A stretch of 7,218 bases of DNA from Spirochaetaceae bacterium UBA4077 (lineage in GTDB: Bacteria > Spirochaetota > Spirochaetia > Treponematales > Rectinemataceae). The notes beneath the pieces were generated by a model. That model worked only from the letters and a program-made list of their open reading frames with translations. It was not told the DNA's origin and made no database searches. Location: contig DFYR01000071.1 of the NCBI GenBank assembly GCA_002383375.1, positions 1-7,218 of the forward strand, given 5' to 3'. Below, one piece after another: positions 1 to 5,413 of this stretch; position 1 is the first letter of the stretch; each line of letters starts with the position of its first letter. A program made the translations under genes and the position numbers.

Positions 1-62
1 TGTGCAGGCTTCGTGACACTAAGAAAGCTCTGCCTGCCTTAGCCTGCTCCCAGCGAAAAAGC

Positions 63-92
63 GAGACAGTTTTCGTCAAAGTAGGGTATAAT
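63..92 (+). promoter_or_regulatory. Predicted sigma-70-type promoter of hutU
   Basis: A perfect -10 hexamer TATAAT lies at 87-92. Eighteen bases upstream, at 63-68, is GAGACA, which matches four of the six bases of the -35 consensus TTGACA. Transcription would begin near 98-100 and give a leader of about 70 nt before the hutU ATG. The -10 is convincing and the -35 is only fair, which would suit an activated promoter. No operator for a known Hut regulator is recognisable. Confidence 0.6.
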
Positions 93-105
93 CAGGAAAG
101 TATTT

Positions 106-168
106 ATGCAGAAGACTCATATACGGTTGGGCAAAAGATATTGTAACGCTCTGGAAGGAGAGTGCTGA
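106..168 (+). CDS. Possible 20-codon upstream ORF (leader peptide) before hutU
   Basis: An ATG at 106 opens a 20-codon frame ending at TGA 166-168. A single C separates this stop from the hutU ATG (TGA-C-ATG), and the two frames differ. The hutU Shine-Dalgarno lies inside the last codons of this ORF, an arrangement that would allow translational coupling. AGGAAAG at 94-100 could serve as its ribosome binding site, but the predicted transcription start lies at about 98-100, so most of that site may not be transcribed. The peptide has one His (residue 5), so it does not resemble a histidine attenuator peptide. An ORF of this length can occur by chance, so the call is tentative. Confidence 0.2.
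   Translation: MQKTHIRLGKRYCNALEGEC
153..162 (+). promoter_or_regulatory. Ribosome binding site of hutU
   Basis: GGAAGGAGAG contains AAGGAG at 155-160, complementary to the 3' end of 16S rRNA, and sits nine bases before the ATG at 170. It fixes the hutU start. It also contrasts with the two genes in the middle of the window, which have no such site. Confidence 0.85.
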
Positions 169-169
169 C

Positions 170-2197
170 ATGAAAGTACCGGGAAATCAGGTCCTGTCCT
201 TCGAATCGGAGGAACTGCCGACCTATCCTTCGTTTAAAGCAGGTATCAGGAGAGCTCCTCGCCGTGACGCACCCCTACGTCCGGCCCAGGAAAGGCTTGC
301 GCTGACAAACGCCCTGCGGTACCTGCCCAAGCGCTGGCACGAGACTATGGCGCCGGAGCTTTTGAGCGAACTGCGGGAGCGGGGAAGAATTTACGGCTAT
401 CGCTTCAGGCCTGAAGGACGGATCAGCGCCAAGCCGATCGACTCCTATCGAGGACGCTGCCTCGAGGGGAAGGCGCTTCGCCTGATGATCGACAACAATC
501 TCGATTTCGACGTGGCGCTTTATCCCTACGAGCTGGTCACCTACGGCGAGACGGGCCAGGTCTTCCAAAACTGGATGCAGTACAGGCTGATCTGCACGTA
601 CCTGGAGATCCTCGACCGAGACAGCACGCTGGTGGTCGAATCGGGCCATCCCTTGGGGCTCTTCGCGAGCCACCCCCTCGCCCCGAGGGCGATCGTGACC
701 AACGGCCTCATGATCGGCATGTTCGACAACCAGAAGGACTTCAACATAGCCGCCGCCCTGGGGGTGGCCAACTACGGCCAGATGACGGCCGGCGGCTGGA
801 TGTACATCGGCCCCCAGGGCATCGTCCACGGCACCTACAACACCCTCCTCAATGCCGGAAGGCTCAAGCTGGGCCTGGCGCCGGAAGCCGACCTGGCCGG
901 CAAGATTTTCGTCTCCTCGGGGCTCGGGGGTATGTCGGGCGCCCAGGGCAAGGCGGCGGTCATCGCCGGAGCCGCCTCGATCATCGCCGAGGTGGACTAT
1001 TCCCGCATAGAGACCAGGCTTTCCCAGGGCTGGGTCTCCTGCGTCACCTCCTCCCTCGACGAGGCGTTCGAGCTGGCCCGCGGGGCCGCCGCCGGGCGAA
1101 AACCCATCGCGGTGGCCTTCCATGGGAACATAGTTGACCTGCTGGAGGCGGCCGCCAGCGATACCGCGGCCGGCGGTGCGGCTTTCCATATCGACCTCTT
1201 GTCAGACCAGACCAGCTGCCACGCCGCTTACGAGGGCGGCTATTGCCCGGCGGGAATCGATTTCAATGAGCGCACCCGACTCTTGGCCGAGGACAGGGAC
1301 AGGTTTAAAAGCCTGGTGGACGAATCCCTTGGCCGCCATTTCAGAGCCATACAAAGACTTGTGAACAGGGGCAGCTACTTTTTCGACTACGGCAACTCCT
1401 TTCTCAAGGCTGTCTTCGACGCCGGGATCCGAGAAGTGTCGCGCAACGGCGTGGACGAAAAAGACGGCTTTGTCTTTCCCAGCTATGTCGAGGATATCCT
1501 GGGACCCGAGCTTTTCGATTACGGTTATGGACCCTTCCGCTGGGTCTGTCTGTCGGGGAAGCCTGAGGACCTGCGTAAGACCGACGCTGCCGCCATGAAC
1601 TGCATCGATCCGAAGCGGCGGGGCCAGGACAGGGATAACTGGATCTGGATAAAAGATGCTGAGAGAAATGCCCTGGTAGTGGGGAGCCAAGCCCGGATTC
1701 TCTACCAGGACGCCCTGGGCCGCAGGGATATCGCCCTGGCTTTTAACCGGATGGTCCGGGAAGGCCAGATAGGTCCAGTCATGCTCGGCCGCGACCACCA
1801 CGACACGGGTGGCACCGACAGTCCCTTCCGGGAGACCAGCAACATCAAGGACGGATCCAACGTCATGGCCGACATGGCTGCCCAGTGCTTCGCCGGTAAC
1901 GCCGCCCGGGGCATGAGTCTGGTAGCCCTGCATAACGGCGGGGGAGTGGGCATAGGCAAGGCGGTGAACGGCGGCTTCGGCTTGGTTCTGGATGGTTCGG
2001 AAAGGGTGGATAGGATTATCGAAATGGCCATGCCCTGGGATGTCATGGGCGGTGTAGCCCGGCGGGCTTGGGCACAGAATACCCATGCTGAGGAAACGTG
2101 TCGGGACTATAACGAGAATCACGGCGATCTAGGGCTCATAACCCTGCCTGAAAAGGCTGATGACTCCCTACTGAACAGCCTGTTCGGGGAGAAATGA
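170..2197 (+). CDS. hutU: Urocanate hydratase (urocanase), long form
   Basis: This cytoplasmic enzyme of histidine degradation adds water to urocanate, using tightly bound NAD+ as an electrophilic cofactor, to give 4-imidazolone-5-propionate. It acts after histidine ammonia-lyase (HutH) and before imidazolonepropionase (HutI). The 675-residue product is full length for the long subfamily (about 675 residues, including the animal enzymes) rather than the roughly 555-residue Pseudomonas type. Family landmarks are the YGETGQVFQNWMQ stretch (residues 125-137), MTAGGWMYIGPQGIVHGT (205-222), the glycine-rich nucleotide-binding segment GLGGMSGAQGK (251-261) and RDHHDTGGTDSPFRETSNI (541-559) followed by LHNGGGVGIGKAVNGGFGLVLDG (587-609). 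Cys460 in GPFRWVC matches by position the catalytic cysteine of the FQGLPARICW signature in short-form urocanases. The start is supported by a strong Shine-Dalgarno. No other hut gene is in the window; hutH, hutI or ftcD may lie to the left or elsewhere. Confidence 0.97.
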   Translation: MKVPGNQVLSFESEELPTYPSFKAGIRRAPRRDAPLRPAQERLALTNALRYLPKRWHETMAPELLSELRERGRIYGYRFRPEGRISAKPIDSYRGRCLEGKALRLMIDNNLDFDVALYPYELVTYGETGQVFQNWMQYRLICTYLEILDRDSTLVVESGHPLGLFASHPLAPRAIVTNGLMIGMFDNQKDFNIAAALGVANYGQMTAGGWMYIGPQGIVHGTYNTLLNAGRLKLGLAPEADLAGKIFVSSGLGGMSGAQGKAAVIAGAASIIAEVDYSRIETRLSQGWVSCVTSSLDEAFELARGAAAGRKPIAVAFHGNIVDLLEAAASDTAAGGAAFHIDLLSDQTSCHAAYEGGYCPAGIDFNERTRLLAEDRDRFKSLVDESLGRHFRAIQRLVNRGSYFFDYGNSFLKAVFDAGIREVSRNGVDEKDGFVFPSYVEDILGPELFDYGYGPFRWVCLSGKPEDLRKTDAAAMNCIDPKRRGQDRDNWIWIKDAERNALVVGSQARILYQDALGRRDIALAFNRMVREGQIGPVMLGRDHHDTGGTDSPFRETSNIKDGSNVMADMAAQCFAGNAARGMSLVALHNGGGVGIGKAVNGGFGLVLDGSERVDRIIEMAMPWDVMGGVARRAWAQNTHAEETCRDYNENHGDLGLITLPEKADDSLLNSLFGEK

Positions 2198-2202
2198 GCT
2201 AA

Positions 2203-2217
2203 GGCGCTCTAGGCGCC
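2203..2217. terminator. Short GC-rich hairpin just after hutU
   Basis: GGCGC (2203-2207) and GCGCC (2213-2217) are perfect inverted repeats with a 5-nt TCTAG loop, starting five bases after the hutU stop codon. No T-run follows on either strand, so it is not a classical intrinsic terminator. It could be a weak terminator element or a 3'-end stabiliser. Confidence 0.3.
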
Positions 2218-2260
2218 CCTAACTCCCTAGGCGTTCCGGGCTTTGGAGGCTCCACTTACT

Positions 2261-2294
2261 CCTGGGGTGCCTAGGACTTCTTAGGCACCCCAGG
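2261..2294. terminator. Perfect 13-bp hairpin in the convergent hutU/DUF4954 spacer, probable bidirectional terminator
   Basis: The left arm CCTGGGGTGCCTA (2261-2273) and the right arm TAGGCACCCCAGG (2282-2294) are perfectly complementary around an 8-nt loop. It lies between the stop codons of two genes that point at each other, where a shared terminator is expected. No U-tract follows on either strand, so termination would be non-canonical; blocking of 3' exonucleases or separation of convergent transcripts is equally possible. The inverted repeat itself is certain; the role is inferred. Confidence 0.6.
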
Positions 2295-2296
2295 CA

Positions 2297-2312
2297 GCCG
2301 GGCTCTGCCGGC
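2297..2312. repeat. Small inverted repeat next to the main hairpin
   Basis: GCCGG (2297-2301) and CCGGC (2308-2312) can form a 5-bp stem with a 6-nt loop, two bases after the 13-bp hairpin. It competes for sequence with the hairpin at 2311-2337, so the two may be alternatives. It is weak on its own and is noted as part of a run of hairpins. Confidence 0.3.
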
Positions 2313-2337
2313 GCTTAAATCAAGGTCTTTAAAGCGC
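2311..2337 (-). terminator. Inverted repeat spanning the DUF4954 stop codon
   Basis: GCGCTTAAA (2311-2319) pairs with TTTAAAGCGC (2328-2337) with one bulged base around an 8-nt loop. The DUF4954 stop (2329-2331) lies inside one arm, so the structure would form at the 3' end of that mRNA. There is no T-run beyond it on the minus strand. It may be a terminator element or a stabilising 3' structure. Confidence 0.35.
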
Positions 2338-4620
2338 TTCGCTTAAGCCTTGGATGGCAGTCTTAAGGCTTTTCATGTCCGCTTGCGTCGATCTTACGAA
2401 GGAATTCTCCTCCGGCCGGCCCAGGACGGCGAACATTTCCTCATCCGAGCGGAACGTGGCCTTTCTGAAAGAATTGCTCCAATCCTTGGCCCTGGATTGA
2501 TATACCTGCTCGGCTACGAAGTCCGAAAGCAAGGCGAGATCCCGCAAGGCTTGGACCAGCGCCTCCTTTGAAGGTCCCGCGGCCACTCCCGTCACGGCGC
2601 CGGCCCTTTTTCCTGCGGGATAGAGCCAACCAAGCACCGCCCAGGCGTAGCGAAGCTTATCCAAAGGATAGATGGCGGAAAGGCCTGAGTATTCCTCGTG
2701 GAATTCCTTCCAGGTCGGATAGGCTCCCGCCTCCGCCTTCTGCAGCAGCTCTTCCAGTCTCGCCCTGCTTACCAAGAGTCCCCCCAAGTTTTCCCATTCC
2801 ATTCCCAGACCGTTGTGCGAATCCGGAGCGAGGGTCTTGCTTAGGGATTCCCAGCTGGAGGTCTTCGAATGTGATGAAGTGTAAGCCAGAACCTCGCGGC
2901 CTGCGAACCAGAGCAACATGTCCCTGTATGCTTTGTAGGCTCTGCAGGGCTTTCGCACCACACAGTCGCGATTAGAATGTTCCACACCCAGGGCAAGCAC
3001 CTCAAAGGGAAGGGGATCCTGCAGGTTTCTCAAGAGAGCTTGACCTGCCGCTCTGACTGTGGCCTTGTCGGATAGCCCCGAGGCTGCAGTGAACTGTTCC
3101 GCGGCCTTCGGGTCGGCTGCCCTGTAGGCATCCAAGGCCACGCCAGCCCATTCCTCCAGGAGGTCCAGGGCTTTTAATGTTTCCTGAGCCGTGTCGGGGG
3201 CGAAGGGAGAATATTCGAAATAAAGGCTCTTGTCGCAGCGCTTGTCCCTGGACTTGAATTTCGCCTCGTTTCTCATAAGGGCATACTGGTTTCCTGTCCA
3301 CCAATAGGCGGGAGAGAGCAGCAGCCTATCGTCCTTGAAATCGTTGTCCACCAGGCAGAAGGGAAGGGGTATGTTCAGCTCGAAACGATAATCCCCTTTG
3401 GCCAGGAGGCAGAAGGAGGCGAAGCGCGACGAATGCTTTACCGAAGTGCAGAGGCCGGGCCAGAAACCTCTGCCCGCCTCGATCTCCCCGTCGGGAGCCC
3501 GGGAATTGTGGTTGGAGCCGATGGTCGCCCCGGCGGCCATGTTGGACTGGCCACGGATGAGGCTGGCGATGAGGAAGCTAGTATTGTGGTGCTGTTCGTG
3601 GGCGGGGAAAATGAGGTTATTGAGGATTTCGCAGCAGGAGACGGTGGAGTTCTCGCCCAGGACCGAATGAATAAGCCTGGCACCGTACTTGAGCGCCGAA
3701 TTGTCCAGCATGACGAAGCGCACCGCCTTGCAGCCATAAAAAATCTTGCAGCCGTAGCCGATGATTCCGTTTACCAGTTCCACTCCTTCGCCAATCTGGG
3801 TGCGGGCTTCTTCCTTTGAATTGATGGTTAGGTTTTTCAGCTTGTTCGCACCCTTTATGTAGGCGCTCTGCCCGACCATGACATCCTTTATGATGCCGTT
3901 GGATTTTACTATGGAACCTGCGCCTATCATGCCGTAACGTCCCCTCCGGGGATCGAAGAGGGCGTCACTCATCCTGCAGAACTGCCGGATAAGCTCCTTT
4001 CGGTCCCTGAACCGGGCCCAGAGATAGGCGTCTCCGCAGTTCATGCCGTCGAAGGGGTATATCCATCGACCTCCGGCTTCATTCATCACATCAATGGTGA
4101 TACGGACATCCTCGGGCTCGCCCACGGCTACGAAACCGTTGCCGAACTTGGCGTGGTTGGATGCGTGGATTTCTGCGTTATCGATGAGGATGCAGTTGTC
4201 TCCGATGATGTAATGGGCGATATAGGTGCAGTTATTGATGGCGCAGTTATCCCCGATGTCGCAGGCGATAATCTGGGAGTTGGCTATGCCGGCGAAGACG
4301 TGGAGATCGTGATGCTCCAGGGAAACCCGCTCCATCTTCCCGATGCGCACCATGCCTGCGAAGGTGGAATTGCTTATGAGCTCGGGAATGAAGGGATCGC
4401 TCACGTAGAACTGGGACCAGTCGCTGCAGCTGTTGTTCTGCCTGACCAGGGTCTCCAATTCAAAAGGCTCCAGCCCGCGGTACTTGGATGGATCCTTGCC
4501 CGTGGCCAGGAACTGCTCGTTCCGTATCCGGTGCTCGTCCTCCCCTGGTTTTAAGTACTCGGAAGGTATGAACCCGACGCCTACATTAAGGTCGCGACTG
4601 ATTACAATATCGTTACTCAT
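2329..4620 (-). CDS. DUF4954 family protein with left-handed beta-helix (hexapeptide-repeat) region
   Basis: This 763-residue protein has no established function; I recognise it as a DUF4954 member from its conserved core. A short N-terminal segment leads into a region rich in hexapeptide-like turns (about residues 80-400), typical of left-handed beta-helices in acyltransferases and nucleotidyltransferases. IGDNC occurs twice (122-126 and 139-143), 17 residues apart, about one helical coil. The most family-typical part is FPAHEQHHNTSF (338-349), GATIGSNHNSR (364-374), GRGFWPGLC (383-391) and then NIPLPF and PAYWW (416-441), rich in His, Asn and Arg. The C-terminal half (about 470-763) looks alpha-helical. 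There is no signal peptide or membrane segment, so it is probably cytoplasmic. A sugar-nucleotide or acyl-transfer role is only a guess from the fold. ATG 4620 is the first start after an in-frame upstream TGA and has no Shine-Dalgarno. The gene converges on hutU and diverges from the 194-residue gene. Confidence 0.9.
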   Translation of the reverse strand: MSNDIVISRDLNVGVGFIPSEYLKPGEDEHRIRNEQFLATGKDPSKYRGLEPFELETLVRQNNSCSDWSQFYVSDPFIPELISNSTFAGMVRIGKMERVSLEHHDLHVFAGIANSQIIACDIGDNCAINNCTYIAHYIIGDNCILIDNAEIHASNHAKFGNGFVAVGEPEDVRITIDVMNEAGGRWIYPFDGMNCGDAYLWARFRDRKELIRQFCRMSDALFDPRRGRYGMIGAGSIVKSNGIIKDVMVGQSAYIKGANKLKNLTINSKEEARTQIGEGVELVNGIIGYGCKIFYGCKAVRFVMLDNSALKYGARLIHSVLGENSTVSCCEILNNLIFPAHEQHHNTSFLIASLIRGQSNMAAGATIGSNHNSRAPDGEIEAGRGFWPGLCTSVKHSSRFASFCLLAKGDYRFELNIPLPFCLVDNDFKDDRLLLSPAYWWTGNQYALMRNEAKFKSRDKRCDKSLYFEYSPFAPDTAQETLKALDLLEEWAGVALDAYRAADPKAAEQFTAASGLSDKATVRAAGQALLRNLQDPLPFEVLALGVEHSNRDCVVRKPCRAYKAYRDMLLWFAGREVLAYTSSHSKTSSWESLSKTLAPDSHNGLGMEWENLGGLLVSRARLEELLQKAEAGAYPTWKEFHEEYSGLSAIYPLDKLRYAWAVLGWLYPAGKRAGAVTGVAAGPSKEALVQALRDLALLSDFVAEQVYQSRAKDWSNSFRKATFRSDEEMFAVLGRPEENSFVRSTQADMKSLKTAIQGLSEAL

Positions 4621-4627
4621 GGGGGGA

Positions 4628-4656
4628 ATTATCAGTCATCGTCCATTGCGACGCAA
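4628..4656 (-). promoter_or_regulatory. Predicted promoter of the DUF4954 gene, giving a near-leaderless mRNA
   Basis: Read on the minus strand, GATAAT (4628-4633) matches five of six bases of the -10 consensus. It is preceded, at the optimal 17-base spacing, by TTGCGT (4651-4656), which keeps the TTG of the -35. Only seven bases (TCCCCCC) separate the -10 from the ATG, so transcription would start at or within a base or two of the start codon. The lack of any Shine-Dalgarno agrees with this. Confidence 0.5.
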
Positions 4657-4745
4657 GACTTTTCACCGCCGGGGCAGGAAAATCTCGTATTCGTTTCAAT
4701 CTCTGCCTGATGCGAATCGCCCGAGTCCGAGAATCGTAACTCCTG

Positions 4746-4766
4746 AGCTGAAGCAGGCAGCTTTTT
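4746..4766 (+). terminator. Weak stem-loop followed by T-run in the divergent spacer
   Basis: AGCTG (4746-4750) pairs with CAGCT (4758-4762) around a 7-nt loop, and the right arm runs into TTTTT (4762-4766). This has the form of a minimal plus-strand intrinsic terminator, but a 5-bp stem is marginal and no sense gene on the plus strand lies directly upstream. It could limit antisense transcripts from within the DUF4954 region, or be chance. Confidence 0.2.
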
Positions 4767-4773
4767 AACCCCC

Positions 4774-4802
4774 TTGACCAAAAGTGTCGCTTTCGACATC
4801 GT
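4774..4802 (+). promoter_or_regulatory. Possible promoter of the 194-residue protein gene
   Basis: TTGACC (4774-4779) matches five of six bases of the -35 consensus. At 17-base spacing the -10 position is CATCGT (4797-4802), a poor match. Six bases then lead to the ATG at 4809, so this promoter too would give an almost leaderless mRNA, in line with the missing Shine-Dalgarno. The -10 is weak, so the call is tentative. Confidence 0.3.
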
Positions 4803-4808
4803 ACAGCC

Positions 4809-5393
4809 ATGGATTATGCCGAATCATCAGTGTTGGATGCCTACCTGACCGACACCGAAAAAAGGACGCTCGAGCTGTTCCAGGCTCTCGTCCGCGAGAA
4901 GGGCGCCCTGCGGGAATCCTACGCGATCCGCCTGGCCGACGTCCTCGGCAATCCCGGCGAGTTCGCCTTCTATGTGCACTGCAGCGACGATCAGAGGCTC
5001 ATCAGGACCTTTCATCTGCTCCGGGTATTCCGCGAGAACGTAGAACTTCTGGTCCATAAAACCTGGGTGAACGAGTCGGAGGAAAAGCCGAAGCAAATAC
5101 TCTTCGAGGATTTGAAGGTGTTTGTGGAGGACTACAGGGCCGGGAGGATGGGTTCAGCCTTCCGCCGTTTCGTCAGCATCGCCAGGGCTATCCCCTCCCT
5201 CCTCTTCGGATCGGCCGGCAAGGCGCCGGATTTTCTGGAGTACGCCTTCCGCATCGATCCCAAGTTCGGACTCTTTTTCTGGTTCGTAGGAGAGCTGGAA
5301 AAGCAGATGCGCTCGAATGAGGAGATCGAAGACCGTGACGAGCTCTACAAGCTCGAAACACTCTTGGGCGCCTACGTTCTTTCCTGCTTCTGA
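4809..5393 (+). CDS. Conserved-type hypothetical protein, 194 residues, unknown function
   Basis: I do not recognise this protein. It appears soluble, rich in charged residues and mostly alpha-helical, without signal peptide, metal-binding cysteine cluster or obvious catalytic motif. Visible parts are an N-terminal amphipathic helix (about 14-45), a segment with FHLLRVFRENVELLVHKTW (68-86), a short basic, Gly/Ala-containing stretch (AGRMGSAFRR, 111-120), a hydrophobic FGLFFWFVGELEKQM segment (153-167) and an acidic patch (170-177) before the hydrophobic end LLGAYVLSCF. GC-rich coding sequence like that of its neighbours and the lack of an overlapping recognised gene support it as real. ATG 4809 is the first usable start after an in-frame TGA at 4749-4751, but it has no Shine-Dalgarno. 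It diverges from the DUF4954 gene across 188 bp and its stop lies 16 bp from the stop of the converging EF-G gene. A lineage-restricted spirochaete protein is my best guess. Confidence 0.75.
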   Translation: MDYAESSVLDAYLTDTEKRTLELFQALVREKGALRESYAIRLADVLGNPGEFAFYVHCSDDQRLIRTFHLLRVFRENVELLVHKTWVNESEEKPKQILFEDLKVFVEDYRAGRMGSAFRRFVSIARAIPSLLFGSAGKAPDFLEYAFRIDPKFGLFFWFVGELEKQMRSNEEIEDRDELYKLETLLGAYVLSCF

Positions 5394-5399
5394 CGCATC

Positions 5400-5413
5400 C
5401 TAAGGCATTCTAG
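5400..5413. repeat. Second copy of a 14-bp motif found at both convergent gene ends
   Basis: CTAAGGCATTCTAG here matches CTAAGGCGCTCTAG at 2199-2212 in 12 of 14 bases (CTAAGGC, two variable bases, TCTAG). The first copy begins two bases after the hutU stop; this copy begins seven bases after the stop of the 194-residue gene and covers the EF-G stop codon. It may be a small repeat at gene ends or coincidence. Confidence 0.3.

Noticed and set aside
4..47. GCAGGCT (4-10) and AGCCTGC (41-47) as a terminator of an upstream gene
   Set aside because: The 7-bp stem has a 30-nt loop and no T-run, so it is too weak to call.
3..146. Plus-strand frame open from the left edge to TAA 144-146, as the 3' end of an upstream gene
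   Set aside because: The peptide has no recognisable feature and the frame runs through the predicted hutU promoter; too short to support.
275..2122. Long minus-strand open frames (275-1189 and 1202-2122) opposite hutU
   Set aside because: They are antisense to an unambiguous full-length urocanase and their translations are low-complexity Gly/Arg/Ala/Pro-rich, as expected for shadows of GC-rich coding sequence.
3433..4554. Plus-strand open frames opposite the DUF4954 gene (for example 3433-3819 and 4153-4554)
   Set aside because: They mirror the beta-helix repeats of the real gene and have no independent start signal or recognisable family.
4613..4810. 65-codon minus-strand frame covering the divergent spacer and overlapping the DUF4954 start
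   Set aside because: It has no ribosome binding site, a basic random-looking composition, and lies where promoters for both flanking genes are expected.
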